A DNA stretch of 64,000 bases from Amycolatopsis alba DSM 44262 (GTDB lineage: Bacteria; Actinomycetota; Actinomycetes; Mycobacteriales; Pseudonocardiaceae), in NCBI RefSeq assembly GCF_000384215.1, contig NZ_KB913032.1, positions 9,747,275-9,811,274 on the forward strand. Direction: 5' to 3'. The position numbers and the translations under genes are program-made. A model generated the notes under the pieces. The model saw only the letters and a program-made list of their open reading frames with translations, did not search any database and was not told the origin of the DNA. How positions within the stretch are numbered: the stretch's first letter is position 1; every line of letters starts with the position of its first letter. This document shows positions 17,747 through 26,995 of this stretch, piece by piece.

Positions 17747-18384
17747 GTCGTCTCCTGGGTTTCCGTCGATGTGGACGGTGCGGTGGTGGTGTCGTCACGG
17801 AGTGCCTGTGCGAGCACGGGAATGCGGGCGAGTGCGTCGTCGGCCGCCATGGTCAGCGTGATGCTCACGAGGTCGTCGCTGATGAAGTAGATGCGAGCAG
17901 GTTGAGGTGCCTGCGGAAACGCCTTTTCCAGTTGGTCGGCGATCTCGCGCTGAGCTTTGTACAGGCGCGCTTGGGTTTTGGCGCGTTCGCGTCGGGCGGT
18001 CTGGGCGCGGTCGAGCCACTGGCGGAAGGCCGGGATCAGCCGCTGGTGGATGTCGGTCGCGACCTCGGCGGCCGGAGCGCCGACGGCGAACGTGGCAGCA
18101 GGAAACGGGTCTCGGTGCCAGAGGAAAACGTCGTCAAGTTCTCGCGGCAGGTCCCCCGGAACGAGCCGGTAGCGCCACGCGCCCGGTCCTGGTACCGGCT
18201 CGAAGCCGACACGGTCCCCGGTGGCCAAGCACACGACGTCGGCGACCTGGTCTCGGTCTCGGCCACGGCCGACCGTCCACTTGCCCGGTAGCGCGGTCGC
18301 GACGTCGATCGCGGCGAGGGCCACTCGGTCGTCTTTGCTGATGCGGGCGGGTTTGTCAGCCGCCGCGACTGTGGTCGTTGTCAT
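17743..18384 (-). CDS. Hypothetical protein with helical middle
   Basis: 213 aa from ATG 18384, with GAAAGGAG about 8 nt upstream. Residues 20-100 look alpha/beta (ISKDDRVALAAIDVATALPG). Residues 125-170 form a long charged helix (RQWLDRAQTARRERAKTQAR), possibly coiled coil, followed by a C-terminal PARIYFISDDLVSITLTMA. No family recognised. It overlaps the FYLG copy 4 start and, on its other side, the stop of 18381-18934, so it is translationally coupled in both directions. Confidence 0.7.
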   Translation of the reverse strand: MTTTTVAAADKPARISKDDRVALAAIDVATALPGKWTVGRGRDRDQVADVVCLATGDRVGFEPVPGPGAWRYRLVPGDLPRELDDVFLWHRDPFPAATFAVGAPAAEVATDIHQRLIPAFRQWLDRAQTARRERAKTQARLYKAQREIADQLEKAFPQAPQPARIYFISDDLVSITLTMAADDALARIPVLAQALRDDTTTAPSTSTETQETT

Positions 18385-18934
18385 GACAGGGGCTCCTTTC
18401 GGCGTCCCGCGCGGAGTTCCGACACGTTCGCGGAGTAGAGGCAGTGCGGGTGGTGGCCAGGGTCGCCGTGGAATTCGATCGGCGCGGTGTCGAGACCGTG
18501 GTGCTCGGACTCGGGGTCGAGGTGAGCACCGAGGTCGGCGAGGCCAGCGACTCGCGTGAACCGGGACCCGCGGTGCCTCGCAGTCCGGGCACGGGCCGAG
18601 TAACAGCCAGGACCACATCACGAACCTGGTCATGTCGGGAATGAAGTACCAGGCGCGGCCGTCGCTGGTGACCTCGATGAGGTCGCCCAGGCTGGTACTG
18701 GCGCCGATTCCGTATCGTCGGTCGGGGTCGTCCCGCACGATCACGGACTCGACACCGACGCCGAGCGCGACCGCAAGATGGGTGGTGGTGATCGCGCGGC
18801 GATTCCACGAGGACGGGATCGTGTCGCGGTCGGCGAAGGCGCGCGGGTCGATGGCGCGGTGTCGGCGGGCGACGGTGATCGCGCGGTCTGCCAGCGAGAC
18901 TTCGTGTGGCGCCGTGTGTTTCGTTGGTGGCCAT
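18381..18934 (-). pseudogene. Zinc-ribbon-like domain gene with two +1 frameshifts
   Basis: ATG 18934 overlaps the previous stop (TAATG) and reads MATNETHGAT. The next frame then gives EVSLADRAITVARRHRAIDP through SVIVRDDPDRRYGIG to WLLLGPCPDCEAPR, which matches the C-terminal domain of 16829-17746. A third frame finishes with GSRFTRVAGLADLGAHLDPE and SANVSELRAGRRKEPLS, with TGA 18381-18383 overlapping the next ATG. Two single extra bases, near 18901-18906 and near 18566-18575, explain it. The gene is either broken or affected by base-call errors. Confidence 0.75.
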
Positions 18935-19188
18935 TACGACCACCCCAGCGCGTCTGTGGCGGGCGCGGGCGCATATCCGACCTGTTCGCCCGCGCCGAGC
19001 CACACCACGGGCTGGTCGGTGTCGGCGGGCCTGTCGCCGTCGGCATGGTCCGGGGTGCACGCGACCCGCGCGAGAAGGTGTTCCAGTGGGTAGTCGGGTT
19101 GTGTCGCGAGCCGCAACGGGGTTGCCGGGTCGTAGCGGTCGAGGGCGGCGATCAGCTCGCCCACGGTGGCGATGGTGGTATCGGTCAT
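18934..19188 (-). CDS. Small hypothetical protein
   Basis: 84 aa from ATG 19188, with AGGAG about 11 nt upstream. It begins TDTTIATVGELIAALDRYDP, a pattern seen in small actinomycete and phage proteins that end in strand-rich sequence (here VVWLGAGEQVGY). No function known. A hairpin (19221-19229 with 19254-19262) sits just upstream. Confidence 0.65.
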   Translation of the reverse strand: MTDTTIATVGELIAALDRYDPATPLRLATQPDYPLEHLLARVACTPDHADGDRPADTDQPVVWLGAGEQVGYAPAPATDALGWS

Positions 19189-19220
19189 CGGTAAGTCATC
19201 TCCTGGTCTCGGTGTGGGCC

Positions 19221-19262
19221 CAGGCGGGGCGGACATGAGGGGGAGGGTGCCCACCCCGCCTG
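19221..19262 (-). terminator. Hairpin between the VWA gene and 18934-19188
   Basis: CAGGCGGGG (19221-19229) pairs with CCCCGCCTG (19254-19262) across a purine-rich loop, 15 nt after the stop of the VWA gene. Likely a partial terminator within the minus-strand run. Confidence 0.5.
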
Positions 19263-19276
19263 GGGTCTGGGGGTGG

Positions 19277-21034
19277 TTAGCGTGTGGCGCGCAGCGCGGC
19301 GGTGGCGGCTTGTCCGATGGCGCGGGCGGTGGCGGCGGGGTCGGTGAGCGTGTGATTCGTGACGCCGTCCATCGGCCGATTCCACGGGCTACCGCCGGGA
19401 AGCAGCCACAGGACCGCGCATCCTGTGGCGCGTAGGCGATCGAGGAGTCGCTGGCCCGGTTCGCGGGTCTCGTCCTCGAAGTCACCATCGGAGATGACCA
19501 CCAGGAGGCGGGCGGCGTTCGGACGGGAGAGGTCGAGGGCGCCGTCGAGGGCTTCGATGGCGTCGTCGATGACGTGTCCGGCGAGGCCTGTGCCGAATTC
19601 GGTGATCCGGGCGGGGGTGGCTCCGGGGCGGGTGATCGGGGTGACCAGGCCCGAGCCGAAGGTCACGGTCGCGGTGGTGGCGGGCACATCGGTGTGATGT
19701 GCGGCGTGGGCGAGAATCCACGCGGCCGAGGCGACCGGTGCCGTGTAGTCCGTCATGGAATCGGTGACGTCGCAGGCGATACCGAGCCGTAGTGGCGGTG
19801 CGGGCACGGTTGTGCGGGTGGTGCGGGTGGTGCGGGTGAAGGGTTCGGCGGTGGGGATGGCGCCCGCCGCGCGTTGCGCGGCGGCGGTCATGGCGCCGCG
19901 CACCCGTAGCCGTCCGGGCGGTATGACCGAGGTGGTCGTGGTGGTGGTGCGGTCACGGACTCCGGCGGTGGTCAGCGCGCGGGCCAAGTGCCGCGCGGCG
20001 GTGCGTTCGTCTGTGGTGGGCGGGCGGGTGCCCGTGATGTGGGTGGCGTGCGGGCTGGTCCCGCTGCCGAAGGTCTTGTTCGCCACGCGAACCGCGCGGG
20101 CGCGGGCGGCGTCCTCGGCGGCCCGTGCCTCCATGGCCATGGTGACGGGATCAGTGGGCGCGGGGTCGTCGGCGGCCGCGCTGGTGATGGCGGCGGCAGT
20201 GGCGGTGATCGCTTGCGCCAACGGTGACGGCTTCCCGTTCCCGCTACCGGGCTGGGCGCTTCCGTCGCGTTCGGGCGGCGGCTGGTCGGGGTCGTCGCCG
20301 AGGACCTCGCACCAGCGGTGCCCGAGTTCGATCATGGCGGTGGCGTTGTCGTCGGCGACACGGTGCGCCGTGCGCCAGATGGCGCGCAGGTCGGCGAGGG
20401 TGTCGTCGCCGAGAATGCCGCGCACGACCCGTTCGACCTGAGCGACTTCGCGACGGTTGAGGACACCGCCGTCCACGCGTGCCAGCAACAGCGCGGCAGT
20501 CTGCGCGGCATCCTGTTTCGTCATGGTCGGTGCGGCGGCAGGGTCGTTGGCGCGGGTGTCGGCGAGAATGAGGTTCGTGGCGCTCCCCCGCAGCCAGTAC
20601 CGGTCCTGCGGGCGGCGTCGCAAGTGCGCGGCTTCGATCCTGGACTCTTCCAGCAGGATCGCGGCCGCCGCCGCGCCCGGTGGCGCCCCAGGAGGCTTAC
20701 GCCATACCGAATGCCGCGCGTGGGCGGATTCGTGGGTCAGCAGCCCCCACAATGTGCGGTAGCGCTTACGATCCCCGACCCGGTGCGGTTCGACGGTGGC
20801 GGGGTCGACCCCGCTGGGGAGATAAGTTCCGTCGACTTCGATGGCCGCGAGGTCGGGGAAGAAACACGCGGGGGCGTCGTGGCCCGCTCCGGGGGCGACG
20901 GTGACCACGAGGTCGTCGCGGTCGGCTATGGCGGGAACCTCGTCCCCGAACCGGGCGGAGAGGGTCAGCCATCCCGGTTTGGCGGGGAACACGGCGGTCG
21001 GTGCGGCGGCGGGTGCGGCGATATCCGCGGTCAT
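19277..21034 (-). CDS. VWA-domain protein with metallopeptidase-like N-terminus (MoxR partner)
   Basis: 585 aa from ATG 21034 (GGAAAGGA upstream). Near residue 98 lies HESAHARHS, an H-E-x-x-H-like helix lacking the second His at the usual place. Residues 410-580 form a von Willebrand A domain with a MIDAS-like DVTDSMTD (about 416) and a late VVISDGDFEDE. Residues 240-400 are Ala/Thr-rich. The gene pairs with the MoxR-type ATPase upstream, the usual arrangement of MoxR/VWA chaperone pairs that remodel protein complexes or load metals. The client in this element is unknown. Confidence 0.8.
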   Translation of the reverse strand: MTADIAAPAAAPTAVFPAKPGWLTLSARFGDEVPAIADRDDLVVTVAPGAGHDAPACFFPDLAAIEVDGTYLPSGVDPATVEPHRVGDRKRYRTLWGLLTHESAHARHSVWRKPPGAPPGAAAAAILLEESRIEAAHLRRRPQDRYWLRGSATNLILADTRANDPAAAPTMTKQDAAQTAALLLARVDGGVLNRREVAQVERVVRGILGDDTLADLRAIWRTAHRVADDNATAMIELGHRWCEVLGDDPDQPPPERDGSAQPGSGNGKPSPLAQAITATAAAITSAAADDPAPTDPVTMAMEARAAEDAARARAVRVANKTFGSGTSPHATHITGTRPPTTDERTAARHLARALTTAGVRDRTTTTTTSVIPPGRLRVRGAMTAAAQRAAGAIPTAEPFTRTTRTTRTTVPAPPLRLGIACDVTDSMTDYTAPVASAAWILAHAAHHTDVPATTATVTFGSGLVTPITRPGATPARITEFGTGLAGHVIDDAIEALDGALDLSRPNAARLLVVISDGDFEDETREPGQRLLDRLRATGCAVLWLLPGGSPWNRPMDGVTNHTLTDPAATARAIGQAATAALRATR

Positions 21035-21084
21035 CGTAGGTCCTTTCCGGACGGTCGCGGTCGGCGGAACCGGTGGGGCGGGGG

Positions 21085-22266
21085 CTAGAACTGTTCGCCG
21101 ACGGCGAGCGGGGTGACGTGGGCGCCGAAGATGTTGCGGACCACGTCGGCGACGATGTCCTGGTCTTCTTCCGGCGCGGCGGCGATCAGGTTCCCGGCGG
21201 CGGTGATGGTGTCCAGCGCGGCGGTGGCGTCTTTGAACGCGAGGAGTTCCCGCATCTGGGGCGCCCACCCGATCTCGCCCTTCCGGTGCCGTGCGGCGAG
21301 GTTCTTCGCGACCCGCACCGCTTTCGGGTCGACCCCGATCCGGGCGGCGAGGTCGTAGTCGGTGGTCACCTCGATCTTGACCCGGAACCTCGATGCCAGC
21401 GCGGGACTCAATACCGCGCCGTGTACCCCAGGGTTGTGCCCACCCACCACGTAGAAACCGGGTGCGGCGTCGACCCGTTCCCAGTTGTTGGTCTTGATGG
21501 TGATGTGCCCGCGCCCGTCCATGACCGGGTACACGACCGCGAGCACGGGCGCGGGAATCAGGGTGAAGTCGTCGATGAAGAACGCGCGCCCCTCACGCAT
21601 CGCGGTCACCAGCGGCCCGTGCGCGAACTCGTAGGTTCCGCCCAGGGCGGGCACGTACCCGCCCACGATGTCGTCCACCGTGGTGTCACTGTCGCCCGGA
21701 AGGGTCACCGCATCACCGAACGCCGCCTCGACCAGCGACGTCTTACCCGTGCCGGGGGGCCCGTACAGCAGCGAGGGAATTTTGTTCTGCCGCAACCGCC
21801 GCAACACTGTCACGTCCGAACTTCCCGCCAGTTTGCGCGGGTGGTAGAGCTGCCCGTTCGGGCGCCGTACGGGTGTGGTCACCAGCGCGGGCGCTTTCGG
21901 CCAGGGGGCGCGTTTCGGCGTGACGGGCGGCGTGGCGGCGGTTGCAGTGGCGGGTTCGGTGGTGCGCGTGCTGATCACGGCGGTCGCGGCGGCGGCGGTG
22001 TTGGCGTTCGCACGGTAAGCACGGGACGGCTGTCCCATGTAGTCCGCTTCCCCGCGCGATGCCAGGGTTTCCAAGGCGTTGCCCACCGCGCCGGATGACC
22101 GGCTCAGGAGTCGGGCGGCGGCACCCGCCGTCAGTCCGGCGTTGCCGGGTTGCTGAGTGAGCAGTTCGGCCACCATGCGGCGGAGTTCGCCGCCGCGCAA
22201 CCGGTTGGCCGCGCCCGGGGCGGCGGGCGCGGTGCCCGTGGCCGGAGTCGTGGCGTTCGTGGTCAT
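21085..22266 (-). CDS. MoxR/CbbQ-type AAA+ ATPase with N-terminal winged helix
   Basis: 393 aa, with AAGGGAAA upstream of ATG 22266. Residues 25-85 are a winged helix (LRRMVAELLTQQPG, SSGAVGNALETLASRGEADY) related to the C-terminal domain of the protein at 11207-12118. The AAA+ core has Walker A LLYGPPGTGKTSLV (about 170), Walker B AFFIDDFTLI (about 230) and an arginine-finger-like SPALASRFRVKIEV. It probably remodels a partner together with the VWA protein 50 bp downstream. The DNA-binding-like domain is unusual for this family. Confidence 0.85.
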   Translation of the reverse strand: MTTNATTPATGTAPAAPGAANRLRGGELRRMVAELLTQQPGNAGLTAGAAARLLSRSSGAVGNALETLASRGEADYMGQPSRAYRANANTAAAATAVISTRTTEPATATAATPPVTPKRAPWPKAPALVTTPVRRPNGQLYHPRKLAGSSDVTVLRRLRQNKIPSLLYGPPGTGKTSLVEAAFGDAVTLPGDSDTTVDDIVGGYVPALGGTYEFAHGPLVTAMREGRAFFIDDFTLIPAPVLAVVYPVMDGRGHITIKTNNWERVDAAPGFYVVGGHNPGVHGAVLSPALASRFRVKIEVTTDYDLAARIGVDPKAVRVAKNLAARHRKGEIGWAPQMRELLAFKDATAALDTITAAGNLIAAAPEEDQDIVADVVRNIFGAHVTPLAVGEQF

Positions 22267-22342
22267 CGTGCTGGTTTCCCTTCACAGCAATGGGTTTCGA
22301 CGTGTTGGCGACGTGGGGACCGGTGCGGTTGGGTGCGGATTG

Positions 22343-22669
22343 CTACGCGCGGCGCAACGTGGTGGTGAGCGCGAGCACGGCGTGGCCTTCGCTGGGGGCG
22401 GGGTATTCCGCGCCGTCGGCGGTCACCACCCGCCACTCCGATTGCCGCACGATGTCGGCGGGAAAGTAGCTACCGACGAAACGGCCGTCGGGACCGGTTA
22501 CGGTGCCGTACAACAGTTGTTGACGGTCGGCGGGGTCGATCACCACACCCGTGACGGCGCACTCGTTTTCGGTGTTGGTGCGGGTCACCAGTTCGGGTTG
22601 CACGTCACGGCCCATGGTCGGGTCGACCACGTACACCACGCGTTCCGGTGAGTCGTCGTTGTCGTTCAC
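22343..22669 (-). CDS. Hypothetical protein
   Basis: 108 aa, GTG start with AAAGGG 8 nt upstream. Strand-rich; contains RVVYVVDPTMGRD and GRFVGSYFPADIVRQSEWR. No domain recognised. It is second from the start of the long minus-strand run, just upstream of the MoxR-type gene. Confidence 0.6.
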   Translation of the reverse strand: MNDNDDSPERVVYVVDPTMGRDVQPELVTRTNTENECAVTGVVIDPADRQQLLYGTVTGPDGRFVGSYFPADIVRQSEWRVVTADGAEYPAPSEGHAVLALTTTLRRA

Positions 22670-22719
22670 GGTGTTGCCCTTTCGTTGTGGTGTCGCGGTT
22701 TTCGCGGCGGGGGTGTTCA

Positions 22720-23013
22720 CTAGCCGAAGCGGGGAAGACCGCCTACGACGGCGACGGTGTGGGCGGTGTCGTCGTAGGTCGCGGCGTCGATCACGTGCCC
22801 GCATCCGTCGCACTTGTACAAGGGTTCGACCCACCGTTCGGGGGCGTGGGCGGTGTCGTCGCCATTCCTGTCGATCATGCAAAAACCGCTACTGTGCGGC
22901 GTGTTCCCGCATGTGCACACCCAGCGTTCGCAGTCGTGGGCGGTGATTGCGGTGACGGCGGCGGCGTGCATGGTCGGCACGTCCGGGTGTGGCGTGGCGG
23001 CGTCGCGGTTCAT
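22720..23013 (-). CDS. Small zinc-ribbon protein
   Basis: 97 aa. Two cysteine pairs, WVCTCGNTPHSSGFC and YKCDGCGHVID, suggest one or two bound zinc ions. The start overlaps the stop of the preceding gene as ATGA. A regulatory or nucleic-acid role is possible but unsupported. Confidence 0.65.
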   Translation of the reverse strand: MNRDAATPHPDVPTMHAAAVTAITAHDCERWVCTCGNTPHSSGFCMIDRNGDDTAHAPERWVEPLYKCDGCGHVIDAATYDDTAHTVAVVGGLPRFG

Positions 23014-23213
23014 GGTGTTCGCCCCGTTCGCGTATGGATGTTGGCGCGGTCAGTGGGTGGCGGCGAATTCGGCTTCCGCCGCTTCGGCTTCCCGTGCGTG
23101 GTTTCGGCGGCGGCGTCGGCGGTGTCGTGGTCGGGGTAGGTGTTGGACCAACCGCAATAGCAGTGCGCGGCGGCGGTGCCGTCGGGGTTGTCGGTGGTGC
23201 CGGCGTAGCACAT
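23010..23213 (-). CDS. Small Cys-containing protein, first gene of the minus-strand run
   Basis: 67 aa from ATG 23213 (GGGGATTT upstream). Begins MCYAGTTDNPDG, then HCYCGWSNTYPDH, with a basic proline-rich tail. The frame is open further upstream but that part is AT-rich leader. A plausible first gene of the transcript that runs towards 12.4 kb. Confidence 0.55.
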   Translation of the reverse strand: MCYAGTTDNPDGTAAAHCYCGWSNTYPDHDTADAAAETTHGKPKRRKPNSPPPTDRANIHTRTGRTP

Positions 23214-24145
23214 AGAAATCCCCAATCGCGAATTTTCCGGTTTCCGCTTTCCGGGGCCATTCGCGCCCGGCGCGGTGGTTTGTTGTGATTTCCGGTTTCC
23301 CGGTGACACAACAAACATAACTCGGCCCCCGGTGCCCGCGCAATAGTTTTCCGGGTTAATTCCAGGGAATTTTGCCTATCTTTTCGCGTGAATGCGTATG
23401 CTTTCATGGACCTGTTTGCGCAGGTCAGGAGGTTGCGCATTGCAATGGAAAGAGACGGCTGACCACGGGTGAAACCGCGGATGAATGTAGTCCTTTTCAA
23501 TAAATAGTACGGCAATGAAGGAAAGAGGGAAGGCGAGCGAGGTACCGGGGTGAGTATTGGTGAGCAGATGACGGAGCCGCGTGACATCGCCGCCGGGCCT
23601 GATGTGTTCACCTGCTTGGCGTCAAGCGAGTCTGGGATACCGGTGGATCCCCCTGGAGGGGGTGTGGCCTGCGAGAACGTCTGACACGGGGGGATCCACT
23701 TTAGGCGGATACCGGAGGACGAGGCTGATAGGCCGGGTCGGCGGCCCCACGGTTGGCAGTCGCGCTCCGCGCCGCCGGAGGCGGCGGGGACGGCACTGAG
23801 TGACCGCGCCGACGGTGCGGGTCCGGCATGCGAGGCGGTGTCCGCGCGCCGGATATGCGGATCGCCACGGCGGTGGAGTGTCTTTGCGGCGCGCGAGAGT
23901 CGCCGATAACACTCGGTGAGAGCCGATGTCAGACGTGCCGGGGAATGCGTTTGTGCGCCCACGAAGTTCTTTTTCTCTGGCCTCGATGGTTGTGCTGCCA
24001 CGGTCGACGCTAGCATCGGCGCGGGCGGAATCGCGGCGGGAAATCGAGGTATTTCGCTGTTCCGCGCAAATACCTTTACCGCGCGGGAAGCACGCCTTGA
24101 TTCCCGAAGGGGTGGGACGTGTTCGCGAACCTGTGGCGTGGTCAT
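23214..24145. promoter_or_regulatory. 930-bp non-coding control region with several repeats
   Basis: This is among the most AT-rich parts of the left half, consistent with the promoter of the minus-strand run. It contains an inverted repeat GACCTG (23409-23414)/CAGGTC (23421-23426), and a larger one, GTGGATCCCCC (23643-23653) with GGGGGATCCAC (23689-23699), flanked by two direct copies of GGATACCGG. A short frame, GTG 23550 to TGA 23684 (45 codons, MTEPRDIAAGPDVF core), may be a real small protein. Frames on the opposite strand look random. Confidence 0.45.
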
Positions 24146-26995
24146 TCATGGCGCCGTGGATGGAGAGAATTCCTCGGCCGGTATCCCGGTGGCGCGGGCG
24201 CGCAAGCGCTGGGCGAGGCTGACGGTGTCCGCGGTGGGCGTGGTGTCGATTTCGGCGAGGCGGGTTCGCAGGAGGTGAAGGGTGCGGGAGATGGCGTCGT
24301 GCCGGCCGAGGGTGTGCTGCAGGCGCATGATGTCGCGGTAAATCAGCTCGTTGTGTGGATCGAACGCCCGCGCGGTTTCCAGCAGATCCAAGGTGTAGTC
24401 GGGGTCGGTCCCGACCTGGGTGCGGGCGAGCGCGGCCACGGCGTCGAGCGCGTCGCGCCGTGTCGCTTCCCGGGCGGCGGTGAGCCAGTCGGCGTCCAGG
24501 CCTTCGGCCAGGGCACCGCCGTAGTGCGCCACGATCGCCTCGTAGCCCTCAGCGCGCCGCTCGGCGGTGCCGGCGGTCCGGCGGCGGGTCACCGCGTCGG
24601 CGAAGTTCCAGTAGTCCGCCTCCACCACAGCCGGGTCGAGCCGGTACTGACCGTGCTCGGCCAGGACCAGCTCGCCGACGGTGCCGCGGGTAGCGGTGTC
24701 GAGGGCGCGCCGGATACGCGACAGGACGGTGCGCAGCACGCTGGCGGGATTGCGGGGCGGCGCGTTCGGCCACAGGGCGTCGACGACCACGTCCCGCGAC
24801 ACTCCGCCGGGATGCACCGCGAGGAAAACCAGTAGTTCGAGCGGGCGGCTGCTCAGCTCACCGGTGAGGTCGCGCGTCTCCCCCACCGGGCCGGGGTCGA
24901 GTCGCCAATGCAGGGCCGGGGCGCCGAAGACCGTCAGCGCCAGCGGCGCGGGTGGCCTCGGCTCCGTGCCGACCGCGTGCGGGCGGGGTGTTTCGCCAGA
25001 GGTGCCGGCCGGGGACAGTTCCGGCGCGGGCGGTCCCGCGGTGATCTCCAGTCGCCGGGGATCGCCTGCGGCGTTCCCCGGCGAGGCCGGGAAAGCCGTG
25101 TCCGGTGGTGTCGCTGCCTGCCGGGGTTCGGGGCCGTCGCGGGGCGGGTCGGCGTCGGTGGTGCCGCTGTCGCGGGGTGCGGTGGTGCGGAGGAAGGCCA
25201 GGAGGTCGCGGGTCGCGGTCTCGGGCAGGGTGAAGGCGCGGGTCCCGCGCAGGGGTTCGCCGAGGCCGGGATCGGTGGCCGAAATGATGCCGCCGCCGGT
25301 GACGTAGGCGGTCACCCCGGCCCGCCATTGGCCCAGCAGCAGCGCGGTGAGCCCGTCCTGGCCGTGGTTGTCGAGCAGGTGCTGCACCCGCGCCTGCCGG
25401 CCAGGATCACCGGGTGGGGATGCGATCAGGACGGCGGGCCGCGGCGGCACCGGGGCCTCGATGGAGGCCAGGGCGGTGTCCAGGTCAGCCACCACGGTGA
25501 TCGACTCCGGCAGGTCGGTGGTAGCACCTGGCACACCGAGCAGGCGGGCCACGTCGGCGCTGGGCACGTAGACCCTGCGCGTGGACGCGTTCTCGGACGC
25601 GGTGGTCAGAAGAGTGAGCAGCAGGGCGCGGGCCGCGGCGTAGCCGCCGGGCCCGACCAGGCCGAGGCCGTGGACATGGGCCAGATCGAGGGCGATCTGG
25701 ATACCCTCACCGGCTGTAGCGGCCTCACCGTCGGCGTGCGAGGGCGTGGTGTCGAGCGCGATGTCGACCACGGATGGCAGCGTCGCCGGTCCGGCGACGC
25801 CACCAGCGGGTGTGGCGGCGCCGATCACACGGCGGACACGAGGTAGGAACACCGTCGGGCGGGCCTCGTCGCCCGTTCCTTCCGGTGCGGTCTCGGCGTC
25901 CAGTTCACAGTCTTCGTCGTGGTGCTGGGCGCGCAGATGAGCCAGGCGCAGCTGATACACCACCGGGGCGGCGGGCGGGTCGTCGTCGCGCCGTCCGCTG
26001 CCCGGCCAGTAGCGGGCGTGGCGCCGCCGGCGCGTGAGCACGAGCAGGGCGCTGACCGCCGCGGCCAGGCCCAGGCTGACGAACACCTCGCCGCTGCCCC
26101 AGCTCACCACTCCGCCGGCAGGTCTGTCCGTAGCGGGAGCGGCGGTAGGCGTCGCGGCCGGAGCGGTCTCCGAGGACGGTGGTGTGGTCGTGCTCGGTGC
26201 CGGTGGTGCCGGTTCGGGCGCGGGTACCGGGGGCGCGGGCGTCGATCCCGCCAGGGGCGGCCCAGGTGGGTCAGGCGGCGGGCTGGTGGTGGGGAGGTGG
26301 AGGGTGTCGCCGGGGTGGATCCGGTTCGGGTTGGTCAGGGTCCGTCCGCCGGGCTGGGCGCTGCCGTGGTTGAGGGCCCAGATTTCCGGCCAGCGATCGC
26401 CCTCGCCCAGGCAGCGTTGCGCAATTCTCCACAGCGAGTCGTGCACGCCGTTCTCCGGCGGGCGGACCCGCTCGGTCCTGGGCGCGGCCCGAACTCGGGT
26501 CTGTTCCTGGATATCCGGTGCCGTGGCGCTGGGCGTGGTGACAGCCACCTGGGCGTGACCGGCGGGTTGTGCGGCGTCGGCGGGGGTGAGGGGCGCGGCG
26601 GTGGCGGTACGGTCCAGCACGGCCACAAGCAGGGAGCCGACGAGCACAGCCGCGACGCGCCGCACCGGGCCTGTCTGCAGTCTCAGGTCCGGTAGCCGTG
26701 CTCCGCGGGCGACGTCGGCCGCGCACGCGGCGAGGTCGAGGACGAACACCAGCCACAGCAGCCAGGCCAGGCAGGCGAGGGTGTTGAGCAGGAACCGTGT
26801 GGACATGGACGTCATCAGCCGCGAGCCGATCTCGTCCAGGCCTGGCAGGTGATCCGGCAGCGGCCAGCCGACGCCGTGGATCAGCGCCCACGGCAGGCCC
26901 GCCACCAGCCCTGTCAGCACGACGGCGGCGAACAGTCCCCGCGTCACCCGGCCCAGCAGCCGCGCGGTGCGCGTGAACGGCACGCGGCCAGGCAT
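24146..26995 (-). CDS. Membrane LysM/BTAD-domain putative transcriptional regulator
   Basis: 949 aa. Two or three membrane segments lie in the first 150 residues (FAAVVLTGLVAGLPWALIHG; LLNTLACLAWLLWLVFVLDL). A LysM domain lies at about 185-235 (SLWRIAQRCLGEGDRWPEIW, IHPGDTLHLP). A proline-rich linker and another hydrophobic segment near 290 precede a large middle region. Residues 680-945 are a SARP-like winged helix (RPLELLVFLAVHPGGVSRD) plus bacterial transcriptional activation (BTAD) domain. This architecture recurs next to Tad pilus loci in actinobacteria and may link cell-wall sensing to control of pilus or transfer genes. Overlaps the upstream small gene. Confidence 0.85.
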   Translation of the reverse strand: MPGRVPFTRTARLLGRVTRGLFAAVVLTGLVAGLPWALIHGVGWPLPDHLPGLDEIGSRLMTSMSTRFLLNTLACLAWLLWLVFVLDLAACAADVARGARLPDLRLQTGPVRRVAAVLVGSLLVAVLDRTATAAPLTPADAAQPAGHAQVAVTTPSATAPDIQEQTRVRAAPRTERVRPPENGVHDSLWRIAQRCLGEGDRWPEIWALNHGSAQPGGRTLTNPNRIHPGDTLHLPTTSPPPDPPGPPLAGSTPAPPVPAPEPAPPAPSTTTPPSSETAPAATPTAAPATDRPAGGVVSWGSGEVFVSLGLAAAVSALLVLTRRRRHARYWPGSGRRDDDPPAAPVVYQLRLAHLRAQHHDEDCELDAETAPEGTGDEARPTVFLPRVRRVIGAATPAGGVAGPATLPSVVDIALDTTPSHADGEAATAGEGIQIALDLAHVHGLGLVGPGGYAAARALLLTLLTTASENASTRRVYVPSADVARLLGVPGATTDLPESITVVADLDTALASIEAPVPPRPAVLIASPPGDPGRQARVQHLLDNHGQDGLTALLLGQWRAGVTAYVTGGGIISATDPGLGEPLRGTRAFTLPETATRDLLAFLRTTAPRDSGTTDADPPRDGPEPRQAATPPDTAFPASPGNAAGDPRRLEITAGPPAPELSPAGTSGETPRPHAVGTEPRPPAPLALTVFGAPALHWRLDPGPVGETRDLTGELSSRPLELLVFLAVHPGGVSRDVVVDALWPNAPPRNPASVLRTVLSRIRRALDTATRGTVGELVLAEHGQYRLDPAVVEADYWNFADAVTRRRTAGTAERRAEGYEAIVAHYGGALAEGLDADWLTAAREATRRDALDAVAALARTQVGTDPDYTLDLLETARAFDPHNELIYRDIMRLQHTLGRHDAISRTLHLLRTRLAEIDTTPTADTVSLAQRLRARATGIPAEEFSPSTAP

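Noticed and set aside
23622..24149. A minus-strand frame in the large control region
   Set aside because: Composition is random and it would cover the repeat structures.
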